From Rhizophagus irregularis (Eukaryota > Glomeromycota > Glomeromycetes > Glomerales > Glomeraceae), in assembly GCF_026210795.1 (NCBI RefSeq), contig NC_089437.1, positions 4,774,001 through 4,838,000 of the forward strand: 64,000 nucleotides of DNA, read 5' to 3'. This document shows positions 24,080-36,918 of this stretch, one piece after another. The notes beneath the pieces are model-generated. The model did not search any database. It was given only the letters and a program-made list of their open reading frames with translations, and had not been told where the DNA came from. Position 1 is the stretch's first letter; every line of letters begins with the position of its first letter. The position numbers were made by a program, and so were the translations under genes.

Positions 24080-24415
24080 ACCTTGTGTTGTAATAGTAAG
24101 GGTTGCAACCTATTACTACTTTTAAAGTTAAAGTGTTGTAATATTACAACACTTATGATTGTTCAAAAATTTCCTTTTTGAAAAATAAAAATTACAAAAA
24201 TAAGTTTTTATAGAACAAATATCATCATAAAAGAAATAATTAATATATAATAATACATATTTATATAATTGGAAATAATTACAATACTATATAATAATTA
24301 CAATACTAGTAGTAATTATAATACTATATAATAATTATAATATTGTGTTGTAATTACAACAAAAGTGTTGTATGTATGTTGTAATAGTTGCAACCTTATA
24401 ACCTTCTAAAAATAA
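24080..24415. repeat. Repeat tiled with TTGTAAT/ATTACAA words
   Basis: Begins with GTTGTAATAGTAAGGGTTGC and ends with TTGTAATAGTTGCAACC. The interior is nearly all TACAATACTA, TAATTATAATA and TGTTGTAATTACAAC words on both strands. It belongs to the same structural class as the repeats at 24925, 51000, 53790 and 41450. Confidence 0.5.
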
Positions 24416-24924
24416 TTACATATTAAATCTTTATTAAAGACACCAAATTTTTTCAGTAAATTAAAGGGTTTATTATATTAAGTTCTAATCGTATTTCTAT
24501 TTACTTTTTTCATATAAAAATTTACCTTTAAGGTTTTATGAATTCCATTCTTATTTCTTATATTTATGATCATGTAATTTATTAAACCAGGTATATATAC
24601 TTTAAAAATAGAAATTAGTAAACAAATAAAATTAATAAGTCCAAGCAACTCATTATATCAGCTATATTAGCATTATATCAATACCTCCTGATTATAGTAT
24701 AATATGGTATAATATTATATAATATAATATATAATATATTTTGTGAACGTGATAACAAGATTAATTTTACTGCACTTATCTGTTATACTATACACAGTTC
24801 CAGAAATCTTTGATTCGTGAATCATATCATTACTTTTTACATTTAGGTAATAAAGTTCATACAAATGATAAATATAAGTATAATTAATCTGCTGTACATT
24901 ATGAAGCTTTTATACTTGTGCTAA

Positions 24925-26035
24925 TTAAAGCTCCGCATGACGCTTGAGCCGAGCCGAAATGATCTGGCTCGGCTCAGCTTCAAAAAAAAAATTCTGGCCT
25001 AAGCCAGATAAGCGTATAAAAATGTTCGAAGCTAAAGTGAGCCGAGCCGAGCCATGATTTTCATGGTTCGAGCCAAGCCAGGCTTGAGCTTTATCTTCAG
25101 AAAAACGTTTCGCAACGTTTTTTTATTAAAGAATTAAAAAAATGTTGCGAAACATTTTTTTCTAAAATAATATTGTGAAAAAAATGTTTTTGCAACGTTT
25201 TTTTATTAAAGAATTTAAAAAAACGTTGCGAAATATTTTTTTCTAATATAATATTGTGAAAAAAACGTTTTCACAATGTTTTTTTACTAAAGAATTTAAA
25301 AAAACGTTGCGAAAATGTTTTTTTCTAAAATAATATAGTGGAAAAAACGTTTTCGCACCGTTTTTTACTAAAGAATTTAAAAAAACGTTGCAAAACATTT
25401 TTTCCAATATAATATAGTGAAAAAAACATTTTTGCAACGTTTTTTATTAAAGAAGCTTAAAAAACGTTGCAAAACGTTTTTTCCAATATAATATAGTGAA
25501 AAAACGTTTTCGCAACGTTTTTTTATTAAAGAACTTAAAAAAACGTTGCGAAACATTTTTTTCTAATATAATATAGTGAAAAAAACGTTTTCGCGAACGT
25601 TTTTTATTAAAAATTTAGAAAAATGTTGCGAAACGTTTTTAATATTAGATAAAAAAAACGTTTTCGCAACGTTTTTTTACTAAAGAATTTAAAAAAACGT
25701 TGCAAAACATTTTTTTCTAAAATAATATATGAAAAAACGTTTTCGCAACGTTTTTACTAAAGAATTAAAAAAAATGTTGCGAAACGTTTTTTAATATAAT
25801 ATTATACAAAAAACATTTTCGCAACGTTTTTTGTATGATAACTCAAGTCAGCTCGAGCTTTTCGAGCCTGACTATTACTGGCTTGAGCAGTACCTTATCA
25901 CCGGCTCGAGTTTCATTTCAAGCTGGGTTTCGCTGCTATCGACTGAATTTAATCGTGCTCAGCTTCACTTTCGATTGAAAAGTCGATCAGCTCGTGAGTC
26001 AGCTCATTTCATGCTTTTAGTGCTAATGGAACATA
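24925..26035. repeat. GAGCCGAGCC-ended element with internal hairpin array
   Basis: The ends are tiled with GAGCCGAGCC, CTCGGCTCAG (left, 24945-25095) and CAGCTCGAGC, CGAGCC, CAGCTCGTGAG (right, 25850-26010). Between them, about nine units of roughly 80 bases each contain AACGTTTTCGCAACGTTTTT, ATTAAAGAATT, AAAACGTTGCGAAA and TTCTAATATAATATAGTG. Each unit can fold on itself because CGTTTTCGCAACG and CGTTGCGAAACG are near inverses. GC-rich ends stand out against the AT background. No protein is encoded. Confidence 0.7.
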
Positions 26036-26673
26036 ATTAATATAAATAATTCATACTTAGAATAGATTAAAGTGGACATTACAGAACTGTATTCCATAAT
26101 TTTAACTAATATATGACTTTTACAATATATTTATCTGCTAATTAAATGTAGTTACATATATTATAAGATTATTGATTATAGGATATCAAAACTTTTGAAT
26201 ATTAGACAAATAAACTCAATTTTTTGTATCCTTTTAGAAATAACGATTTCCAGTTTTTCATCATACTATATTTCAAAAAGAAAAATTCCATTATCTTGAT
26301 ATATGCATTATTTTTGCTGACCATAATTAACTTTTCAAGTTTTTTAATATCCTTATACCAGCTTGCTATGAAGCTAATGCTAAATCCTTACATCTCTAAT
26401 ATAATTTGATATTTTTGAAAAGACATCAAACTTTAATTTGTTTAAAAAAGAAGAATGATATTTGATTATTGGCTTCTCATTAAGAATTTCCTTAACTATC
26501 TGGATACAGGAATTTTTAATTTTTCTTAGATTCCAAATTCTTTGTATATTCTTCTATAATTGGTTTATTTTTTCTAGTCTCAAGTTTTATGAAATGCAAC
26601 CTAAATATGATTTTATATGCAATTATTACAGTAAAATATATTGATTTAAATTACCAATTATTTCAAACTAATA

Positions 26674-26847
26674 CCGTAAAGTCACAATTATAAGCACCCC
26701 CAGATTTTTATATTACCCGAAAGTAAGCACCCTTGACCAACACTATGATAATTTTGGCCAATACTACAATATACCAAATATATAAATTTACCCAAATATA
26801 AGCATCCCTATAACAAAAAAAGGTTGCTTATATTCGGGACTTTACAG
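26674..26847. mobile_element. Tc1/mariner-like MITE, CCGTAAAGTC ends
   Basis: TA, then CCGTAAAGTCACAATTATAA at the left, and the inverse of CTGTAAAGTCCCGAATATAA followed by TA at the right. Length is 174 bases with no gene. Confidence 0.75.
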
Positions 26848-27092
26848 TAATTAGTTTAATATTCTTTCTAGCTAAAAAATTTGAAAAGGGAAAAAGGAAT
26901 AATTTAAACAAATATAATATTTAAACATATTAAAATTTTTGAAAATTTTTGGTAAAATTAGAAATATTTGGTACATCCAATTTCAGAAAAGAGAAAGGAT
27001 ACTTTAAACATATATAAACATATATATTTAAATTATTTTAAAATTTTCAAAATAGGCCTAATAAATTAATAAAATATTACAAAATATCTTAA

Positions 27093-27867
27093 CATATCTG
27101 CCGATCTGCGGAATTAACAAAATTCGTCTAAATTAAGGAATTTGACAATAATTTAATAAAAATTAGGTAAATTAAGTTTTGCAAAAATGATCACACTTGT
27201 GCTACATAATCATATGACAGATATTAAGAAATTACTTCAACAAAAAGTAGCGTTAAAAAAAATTTTTTCTTTCGTAAATTTCCTATTAAACTCCCCATCA
27301 ACTCCTCCATCAACTTTTCAAACAGTTTTTACATCAAGTAAGTTGAGAATTTTTGCAAGTATATTTGTAATTATTTTATATTAGATACAACTTGGAGCTG
27401 TTTTTTTATTTTTTTTTTATAGTTTATAGAAAAAATTTATTTAGAAAGCAAAATTATTCAAAAAAAATCTTTTCAATAAATAAATAACTCTAAATATTAA
27501 TAATGATGTTTTAGCGAATTTAGATTATGTATTGATTAGTTGTTTAATTAAAATCTATTTGATATTTATTATTAATTATTTTTCAGTTAATTTTTTTTTG
27601 TTAAATCATTAAATATTCTGAATTTTGTAAAGTTTTTCTTTTGTTTTTTTTTTAATAAACTAACTTTATAATATTTTTTTCCTTTTTTTCTAGGAACTCC
27701 TTCTACTGGCTTCGGGTTAAAGAGGTAAATATTTTGGGAGAGATCTTAAAAGTTTTTTTATATATTTTTTGACATTTTTTCTTACGTAGGAACAGGTTTT
27801 GATCGATTTTAATCAGTACTGCATCACATAACTGATGATCGGCAAATTCCGCAAATTGGCGGATATG
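27093..27867 (+). mobile_element. TIR element with spliced mini-ORF, copy 2
   Basis: Same family as 9843-10591, inverted relative to it. Ends are CATATCTGCCGATCTGCGG and the inverse of CATATCCGCCAATTTGCGG. The right end abuts the palindromic MITE at 27868. Confidence 0.8.
27187..27728 (+). CDS. Small spliced ORF inside TIR element, copy 2
   Basis: Exon 1 is 27187-27337 and exon 2 is 27694-27728, with a GTAAGT donor, CTAG acceptor and 356-bp intron, giving 61 residues. It has an extra MITLVLHNH start relative to copy 1, then TDIKKLLQQKVALKKIFSF, a Ser/Thr/Pro segment and TGFGLKR. It is homologous along its length to the mini-ORF at 9983-10497. Function unknown. Confidence 0.45.
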
Positions 27868-28272
27868 ATTTATAATTTATATAAAAAGTAAAGAAACCAA
27901 CTATTAAAAATTAAGTAGCATGAAATCTGAAGATGTGGCAAATTAAAGTACTAATTTTTGAAATATAATGTAAACTAAAAACATTAGTATAAAATTATAC
28001 TATTTGGCCAACTTTTTACTGAAAGTCTGATAAAATTTTTCCTTTTAGTACTTAGAAAACTAAGTTATCTCTAATGATTAAAATATTTACTAAACTTCCA
28101 GTATTCCAGTAAAAAGTTGGCCAAACAGTGTAATTTTATGCTAATATTTTAGTTTACATTATATTTCAAAAATTAGTACTTTAATTTGCTATATCTTCAG
28201 ATTCCATATTACTATATATAACTTATTTCTGGTCTTTAATAATTGATTTCTCTACTTTTTATATGAATCACA
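27868..28272. mobile_element. Palindromic (fold-back) MITE
   Basis: Arms 27868-28025 and about 28100-28272 are inverted repeats of roughly 160 bases. Landmarks are TTTGGCCAACTTTTTACTG near 28003 and its inverse near 28108, and AAATATAATGTAAACTAAAA with its inverse. The central spacer is about 75 bases. It abuts the TIR element 27093-27867. Confidence 0.8.
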
Positions 28273-28298
28273 AATTAATTCTTTTATTATTATATATA

Positions 28299-29556
28299 CA
28301 GTCACCCCTCTCTACAGCGAACCTCGATATAGCGAATAACATGATATAACGGATCATACAGTGTGGTACCGATTTTAAATATGAAAAAAACCTTGATATA
28401 ACGAAGTTTACTATTTATTTACCGTATAACGTAGTACGAAGTAAAGTGTGTGAATTTCTTATATAAAAATGCCTCTCGATATAACGGATTTTTTTTATAA
28501 CGAATTTTTTTCAGTTATAACGAAGAATTTCTTTATAATTAAATGTAATTATTAATAAATATTGATGCATTATGACATTAAATATCACCCCTGTGTTTTA
28601 TATTTAAATTATGGATCAGGATTGTATCAGGATCGTATCAGGATTAATAATTCTGGCTATTTTATTTAATATTTAGGCAGAATTACATTAATTTACATTA
28701 ATTCGGTTGTATTAGGATTCGATGTGAATTGTTATTAATTTATATTTATCACAGGGGTAAGGACACTCCTAGTTAAATTAATATATCATTAATAATTTAT
28801 TTATTATATAGTCAGTTATTGTTAAACAGCATTCCTACAAAAAAAGGAATTATAATAAACATTTTTATATAGAACACTTCAGGAAGCATTCCCTATAATA
28901 AAAAAATAAAAAAAGAACATTAGTAAATGTTCTTAAACGAAATTAAAAGAAAAAATTGAGTTGTCCCACTTACTTCTTGTCTCAAGCGTTCATTTCGAAG
29001 TCCCTACAATAAAAAAAAATATAAAGAATATTAGTAAATGTTCTTAAACGAAATTAAAAGAAAAAATTGAGTTGTCCCACTTACTTCTTGTCCCAAGCGT
29101 CCATTTCGAAGTCCCTACAATAAAAAAAATAAAAAAGAACATTAGTAAATGTTCTTAAACGAAATTAATAAAAAAAATCGAGTTCCCCACTTACTTCTTG
29201 TCTCAAGCGTCCATTTCGAAGTCCAGGAAGTTTCCTACAATAAAAAAAATAAAAAAAGAACATTAGTAAATGTTTTTAAACGAAATTAATATAAAAAACC
29301 CCCCCAGTTCCCACTTACTTCTCATTCTAGGCATCTATTTTGAAGTTTAGAAAGCACCCCTATAAAAAAAAGATTAAAAAAAATGTTAAATTATCGGTAA
29401 TCAGATCAACAAGTCACATGATCTGTATAACCGATATTCCTATACCGAAGAATTCATTATACAATACCGAATAATTCGTTATAGTGTTAACGAAGTTGCT
29501 TATAACGAAGCCCTGATCAGCTGGAACCTAGGGTTCGTTATATCGAGAGGGGACTG
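28299..29556. mobile_element. pogo-like non-autonomous element with internal minisatellite
   Basis: TA, then CAGTCACCCCTCTCTACAGC at the left, and the inverse of CAGTCCCCTCTCGATATAAC plus TA at the right. GATATAACGAA words near both ends resemble pogo/Tigger termini. The interior holds the 113-119-bp tandem repeat at 28891-29370 and no transposase. Confidence 0.75.
28891..29370. repeat. 113-119-bp minisatellite, four units
   Basis: Units start with CCCTACAATAAAAAAAAT, contain ATTAGTAAATGTTCTTAAACG and CCCACTTACTTCTTGTC, and end CATTTCGAAGTC. Unit starts are near 28891, 29004, 29116, 29233 and a partial unit at 29348. Similar words at 53077-53245 suggest a related repeat. Confidence 0.85.
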
Positions 29557-29796
29557 TATATATAAATTTATATTATAAAAGATACTATTATATTATAAAT
29601 TAAATATTAAAATGTGATGGTTATTTATTTTATAAAAAATAAAAACTTCATTAAAAGCAATAATTTAAATGATATTTATTAACCAAATAATATAAATAGA
29701 AAGAATTTCTATTATTTTGCAAATCTAAATATTAGAAAAAAGAAAGTATATTAATTCAATTTTGTATGAACTAATAATTTCAAATAAGATTTTCTT

Positions 29797-32700
29797 TTAA
29801 TTTGATTTTGAATTATCATCTGGATTTAAACTGTTCTTTAATCTTTTTTCATCTTTTAATTTTACTAATTTTTCCAAAGCTTCTTTTAAAAGGATTGTTT
29901 CTCCTTTTGTTTTTGTACCAGCATCATCTCGATTACGAATATTTACAGAATTTGTAGCTTCTTCTTCAGCACCAACAACTTTTATAACAAAGAATTAAAA
30001 AAAAGGCACAGTTAATTTTTTTTTCTATGTACAAAATCTTTCAAAATACTGAAAAATAAATTACCAAAAATAAAGTTAAATTGGGATATTTCCGCATTCC
30101 GAATCTTTTTGTTTAAAGTGTTTTCACCCAAATCAGTTTCTACATATAATTTGGCATCAAAGCAAGCATCAGCAACTTTTTGAGCATAGCTACTGAAACT
30201 GTTTGCAACCGGTATGACTATCACTTGACGAGGAGAAAGCCAAAATGGCCTTTATACAACAAAATATTATTGGATAATTAAAATAATAAGAAATAATTAA
30301 TATAAAAACAAATAAAAAAAATCCTTATCACTTACCATTTGCCACCAAAATTTTCTGTTAAAATTGCAATCATACGTTCTACGGAACCTAATATCGCACG
30401 ATGAATCATAATTGGCCGAGCATATGTATTCTCAGCATCATTAACTGTTTGAGTACGATATTCTAGGTCAAATCGTTCTGGCAGTTGGAAATCAAGCTGT
30501 AAAGTAGCACATTGATGTTTTCTTTTAAGAGCATCTGATATTGTAATATCAATCTTAAAAAAAAAATAATAATAAAATCCCATAAATTTTCAATATAATA
30601 ATCACAATTATTAAATATATTGCTATTTCTTACTTTTGGACCATAAAATGCCCCGTCACCTGGATTAAGTTCCCAAGGCTCACCAAATTTATTTAAAGAA
30701 TCTTCTAATTTCTAATATTATCAGAACAAATTAAAATTATAACTTTGTATGTATTTAAGGAAAACCAATTGGGTAAATCATACCTTTTCAGCTTGATCCC
30801 AAACTTCAATAGTACCCAAATACTTATCGGGCCGAGTAGACAATTTAAGTTGATAAGTAAATCCAAAAATACCATAAACATATTTCAAAAATTCTAAAAC
30901 ACCTTTAATTTCATCCTCCACCTATTCAATAATAAAGAGATAAGTAATTATCACTTTTTTTTTAATTTTTAAAAAAAAGATAGCATACTTGATCATGTCT
31001 GCAGAATATATGTGCATCATCTTGTTGAAATCTTCTAACACGAGTAAGACCTGTTAAGGCACCACTTAGCTCATTACGATGTAAAACTCCAAAATCAGCA
31101 AGTCGAATAGGTAATTCTCGATATGATCGATCCCTATGTTTAAACATTAAACAATGACCTGGACAGTTCATTGGTTTTAGTGCAAATTTTTCTTTTTCAA
31201 CCTCAAAACTAAACATGTTTTCCTAATTATTATAAAAGAATAATAAATAAATGAAACAAACATAATAAATAAATATATAAAAAGTGTAACTAACCTCGTA
31301 ATTTTGTAAATGCCCTGATTTTTCCCATAATTTAGTATTATACATATTAGGAGTAATCACTTCATTATAACCTCGTTTACGATATTCTGTCTGTATATGT
31401 ATATAATTTAGTGTGATATAAAAATACTAACTCATTTAAGTGTAAATTTAATATTACTTTTATAAAGTCAACTAAAGTATTGTAAACTCTAGCTCCATTT
31501 GGAAGGAAAAAACAACTTCCAGGACTAAGTTCATCAAAAAAGAAAAGTTCTTGCTCCTAAATTCGATTATTTATTATTAGTAAATTTACTCACTAAATAT
31601 ACTAAATAATTAATATTTAATTTCACACCTGACCAATTTTTCTATGAGAACGCTTAGCAGCTTCTTCAACAAATGCCTTATATTCTGTCAGTTGTTTTTT
31701 ATCTGGGAAAGAAATACCATAAATACGTTGAAGAGAATCATTATTTGCATCACCAAGAAAATATGATGCAGAATTCTAAATAAATTTGTTAAAATTTGTT
31801 ACAATAATTTCTAATTTAGACATTAGAACATCAATATATTAAAGCTACAAACCTTTGTGATATCGAATGCTTTGATTCTTCCTGTATGAGGAACATGAGG
31901 ACCCATACATAAATCAATCAGTGGACCACAACGATATACAGTGGTAGATGTTCCATCTTGAATCTTGGATTTTATAAGGTGAACTTTATATTGATTATGC
32001 TTGAACATTTCCAACAAATTTTCTTTTGAGATAACTAAACGTTCAAAAGGTTGTTTTTCGCTTATGGCTTTAGTTGCAATTTTTTTGAGGTTTTCATAGT
32101 CACTTTGGTGTACAACACTGAATAAAAAATAAAATTATAATAAATTCTAATTTTTTTACTTTAAAAAAAACATTTAGCAATTCGTACCGATCTTTGATAC
32201 CCATTTCATAATAAAAGCCTTCTTCTATTGGTGGACCAATGCAAAGATTACAACCATAATGACGCTCACAGGCTTCACCTAGAACATGGGCACTCGAATG
32301 CCAAAATACCTTTTTTCCTAATAAATTATAATAGTAACATTAATACTTGTTGAAATTTATTTCAATTCATTAATATTGTACCTTCTTCATGTTCAAAGTC
32401 CAATAACTCTAAAGTACAATCAATTTCAAGTGGTCGAATTAGATCGAATAAAACGCCATTAACCTGATCCAATAAATTAATCAATTAATAAATTGTAAAG
32501 AATAGCACATTTAATTAATTTTTTTTAAAAAAATCAAACCTTAGCAATCACAGTACGTTCATACAAGGATTTGGAAATATTTTTTGCAATTTCCAAGGGA
32601 GTAGTTTCCCAGGCTGTTGCCTCTAATTTTCGACCATCAGGGAAGGTTACAGTAATCGGAACACGTGGTCTATCTATACATATATTTTTTCATGAATTTA

Positions 32701-33020
32701 TCACAATGTTATCATCCAAGAAATATCAAATATAGAATGATATTTCTTACTTTTAATTTCTTCATCGTAAGCTTTTTTCCATTCTTCAAATAATTTGATT
32801 CGGTGAACGATATATTCTGGAGGAGGGTCAAGCTAATGAAAAAATTTATCGTTATTTCATGATACATTATTCTCTCGAAACAAATATAACTTTATTATAC
32901 CTCCAATGGGTATCCATTATCGGAAACTCCTTTTTGTGATTTCTGTGATTTCTTGGCTTTTTTATCACTCTTAGTAGTTTGAGGTAAATTAGAAACGACA
33001 ACGCCTTCCAAGTATTCCAT
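29797..33020 (-). CDS. THS1: Threonyl-tRNA synthetase, cytosolic type
   Basis: Fifteen exons: 32901-33020, 32751-32832, 32540-32673, 32382-32463, 32188-32317, 31853-32117, 31629-31775, 31458-31556, 31295-31390, 30989-31222, 30784-30921, 30634-30711, 30336-30553, 30065-30249, 29797-29978. All phases agree and give 729 residues, close to yeast Ths1. Order: Lys-rich N-terminus, TGS domain (about 68-130), editing/SAD domain with [15 protein letters not shown], class II catalytic core, anticodon-binding domain. Motif 2 is [14 protein letters not shown] and motif 3 is [17 protein letters not shown]. The zinc ligands are Cys405 (MNCPGH), His456 and His586. It charges tRNA-Thr. No mitochondrial presequence is evident. 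It diverges from the mutase gene across 621 bases. Confidence 0.97.
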
Positions 33021-33641
33021 GATTAGATGTTGATTGATAGATTTTTCGTAGTCGTTATTTATCGGGAAATCTATGTAGATCCATTTATAAGGACACGTGT
33101 CACAATTTGAGTCACAATTTGTACATTACTACTAGCATTTTCGTTAGAATCATAACTCATGGGACATACAACACATTTTTATTACAAATATTCCTTTAAA
33201 GGATGATAGCTAATTATCAATCGTCTTTACGCATTGAGGATTGTTTTAATGTAAAAAAAACTTATTATAAAATATTCTAATAATATATATTTTTTTTCGA
33301 TAATCGTATAAAATATTGGAATTTCGATCTTGCAAATGATTTAACGAAATATTATTACTCGGTATTCATAAATTTTAGGTTTTTCCTATAGTTCCTATTA
33401 TCTAAAACCTAAAAAGTAACAATATGAAAATAAATGTAATTTTTTTTTGCGACAATAGATTCTTAGATAAAAAGAAATTAAGCAAATTAAATCATTACGA
33501 TTTCGGAAAACTAAATTTAGATACACTTTAAACATATATAGATATTCAAATTTTTGATCAACAATTATAAATTTACGTTGTTTTCTGCCATTGATCAACT
33601 TGATCAACTATCATTTTCCTCTTGAAAATTTTTTTTTGATA
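33021..33641. promoter_or_regulatory. Divergent intergenic region between THS1 and phosphomutase gene
   Basis: The two start codons face away from each other across 621 bases, so both promoters must lie here. Candidate signals are AT-rich runs only. No conserved operator was identified, and short open frames inside look like chance. Confidence 0.5.
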
Positions 33642-36600
33642 ATGACTTCAATTGATTTACTTGTTCAAGAATGGCTTCGTTTGGATAAGGTATATTCTCA
33701 AATCGTTATTAATTTTCATTTTAAAAAGGATTTTTGTTTTTTTTAAAAAAAATTAACGATTTTTTGTTCTAAGAATCCAACAACCAGGTCAGAAATTGAA
33801 AAACTTTATGCAGATCAGAATATAGATGAATTAGAAAAACGACTTCGTAATAGAATATCATTTGGAACTGCGGGTACGTACTTGGTACTTCTAAAGAGGA
33901 AATTAAAATAATAATATTTGCTAATAACTTTAGAAATGGTTTATAGGTTTAAGATCAAATATGGAAGCCGGATTTTCTAGAATGAATGATCTTACAGTAA
34001 TTCAAGCTTCCCAGGTAAAACTTCTGATCACAGTTCCTTTTCTATTAATATATTTATTTATTATTTATTTAAATTATAGGGATTATGCATGTATCTTCTT
34101 GATACATTACCAGCATCAGTCTCTAAAGGGGTTGTTATTGGACATGATCATAGACATAATTCTGAAAGATTTGCAAGGTTGACGGCAGCAATATTCATAA
34201 CTAAAGGATTCACAGTTTATTTCTATCGTGGATTAGTTCATACTCCATTAGTGGTATGTATGATTATTTCAAAAATATATATATATATATATAATATTAA
34301 ATTTACTAAAAAATACATTTATATTTGTTTAGCCATTTGGTGTCAAGAGACTTGGAGCATCATGTGGCATCATGATAACAGCTTCTCATGTAAATATTGT
34401 TATTTATTTTGATTACTTAAATAATTAAAATTAATTATTTAATTTATAATTTTATAGAATCCTAAACAAGATAATGGATATAAAGTGTAAGTATCAATTC
34501 TATCAATTGACATTATTAAATTTAATAACTATGGATAATTAAATTTTTCTATTTTTAAAATTACAATAAGATATTTGGAAAATGGTTGTCAGGTAAAAAA
34601 AATGAAATAAAATAAATAAATAAATGTATGCTAAATCTTCTGAATAATAATCACAAATATTTTTCTTGATTTAAACGTAGATTATCTCACCACATGACAA
34701 AGGAATCGCTAAATCGATTTTAAAGTATCTTGAGCCATGGACATGGGATGCAGATCTTGTTGACAATAACTCGTTATGTGTTGATAATGTAAAAGAAATT
34801 TCAGATTTTTATTTTGAAGAATTGAAAGAATTATCACATCATAGGTATAATTTATTAGTACAGTATAATGAATTTATTTCAAATTTATTTAATTTAATCT
34901 AATTTTTTTAAAAAACAGGGAAGATAATGCTTCATCTAAGATTAAATTTGTATATACAGCGATGCATGGAGTAGGAACACAAGTGGCTAAACGAGCATTT
35001 GAAGTATTTTCATTTAATCCATTCCTTTCAACAAAGGAACAGGAGGAACCTGATCCCGATTTCCCTACCGTTGCATTTCCAAATCCAGAGGAAGGAAAAG
35101 GTTTTTAAGAAATTATTCATATAAATGAAAAAAATACTTTTTTTTATTACTGAGAAACATTTTATTAATATTTTTTTTCAACGTAATATAGGTGCATTGG
35201 TATGTATAATACATTGAATAATTTATTTCTAAACCATTTGTTTTAATTTATCAAGTTATTGTAACTAGGCATTGGCTATAAAAACAGCAGATGAAAATGG
35301 TGCTAGAATTATATTTGCTAATGATCCTGACGCGGATAGATTTTCCGTATCTGAAAAGCAAAAAAAGTGGGTTTATTTGTTTATTTTTATTGAATAATAA
35401 TACGTAGAATTAAAATTAATGTTTCGTTGATTTCTTTCAGTGGGGAATGGAATATATTTTCAGGAAATCAAATTGGAATAATTTTAGCATCTGCAGTTTT
35501 AGAAAATTATAATGCTCAAGGGAAACCTATTAGTATGATAAAATTTATCATTAATTTTTTTATGCAATATTCTTTATTATTATTACTCACTTCATTTATA
35601 ATTATAGATAAACTTGCTATGTTGGCAAGTACAGTATCGTCAAAGATGTTGGAAAAAATGGCCAAGGTTGAAGGATTTTATTTTGAAGAAACGTTAACAG
35701 GATTTAAATGGTTAGGAAATAAAGCAATTGATTTAAATCAACAAGGTTATGAAGTCTTGTTTGCATATGAAGAAGCTATCGGATTTATGATTGGAAATAT
35801 TGTAAAAGACAAAGATGGAGTTAGTGCACTAGTTACATTTGCGGAATTAACTGTACAATTGGATAAACGTGGATTAACGGTTTCAGAATATTTGGAAGAA
35901 TTATATAATAAGTATGTTAACGTTATATTTATTATTATAGAAAATAATTTTGAAATTTTTTTAATGAATTGTTTTTTTTTCAGGTATGGATATTTTGTTA
36001 GCGACAATTCTTATTTTATTTGTTATTCACCGCAAACCATTGACAAAATTTTTAATAAAATTCGATATGGTGAAAATCCGGTAAGTTTAATAACATAATC
36101 AGTAGTGATTTCATTTTTTTTTTTAAAAAAAAAATTTAATCAAGTTTCCATTTCTATTAGATAAAATCATCGGAACTTAATGTAAGTAAAAGGAACCTCC
36201 TAGTCGCTAATATTGTAATATGAGACAATTCTAACGTAACTATTTTATTTTTAGTATCCATATACATATCAATTATCATATCCTTCAACATTAGCAGGAT
36301 ATAAAATTACATATATTAGAGATTTAACAATTGGATATGATACAAGTAAACCTGATAGTAAGGCTATTTTACCTATATCTAAAAGTTCTCATATGATAAC
36401 TTTTGGGCTTGAAAATGGTTGTATTTTAACATTAAGAACAAGGTAATATAAACATAACTTTTTTATTACCTTTTTTCAAAAAAATATATTTATATTATCT
36501 AAATATTTGTATGTTTACTTTTCTTCTTAAGTGGGACTGAGCCGAAAATAAAATATTATTTAGAATTATCAGGTAAAGATAAAGCGGAGGTAAAAAATGA

Positions 36601-36679
36601 ATTACATAAGGTCACTAAAGGCGTTGCAGATGAATTATTGGAACCTGAAAAATACGGATTAGTTTACAGAACTGAATAA
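33642..36679 (+). CDS. PRM15: Phosphoglucomutase-2/phosphopentomutase family enzyme
   Basis: Seventeen exons: 33642-33689, 33774-33873, 33947-34014, 34080-34253, 34333-34389, 34458-34486, 34571-34592, 34681-34844, 34919-35100, 35193-35200, 35269-35366, 35441-35532, 35608-35911, 35984-36080, 36161-36181, 36255-36442, 36532-36679. Phases agree and give 599 residues. The catalytic phosphoserine loop [13 protein letters not shown] contains Ser148. The metal loop DPDADR is at 303-308, the sugar loop EEAIGF at 402-407, and the phosphate-binding loop RTSGTEPK at 549-556. This is the PGM2/PRM15 subgroup, which interconverts 1- and 5-phosphates of ribose and deoxyribose and also acts on glucose phosphates, in the cytosol. 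Exon 10 is only 8 nt. The symbol is by family, not by tested orthology. Confidence 0.95.
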
Positions 36680-36918
36680 TATAATTTATTTAACATTTGT
36701 ACTCGTCTTGATAATCTATTTATGATAAAGATTATCAAATATTAAATAAGCACATGCAGTAAACAAAAAGCGGATTACACAATTTCAACTTATTAAGTAT
36801 TTGGCGAGAATATACATTATTATGTTAAAATCAAATAGTCAATAGTTAATGTAGTCAATAGTTTATATGTGAAGAAAAATTTTTTAAAAATATAAATACA
36901 ATAATAAGATAATACAGA

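Noticed and set aside
25100-25830. CRISPR-like appearance of regularly spaced repeats
   Set aside because: Repeats are adjacent hairpin units with no unique spacers, and the genome is eukaryotic.
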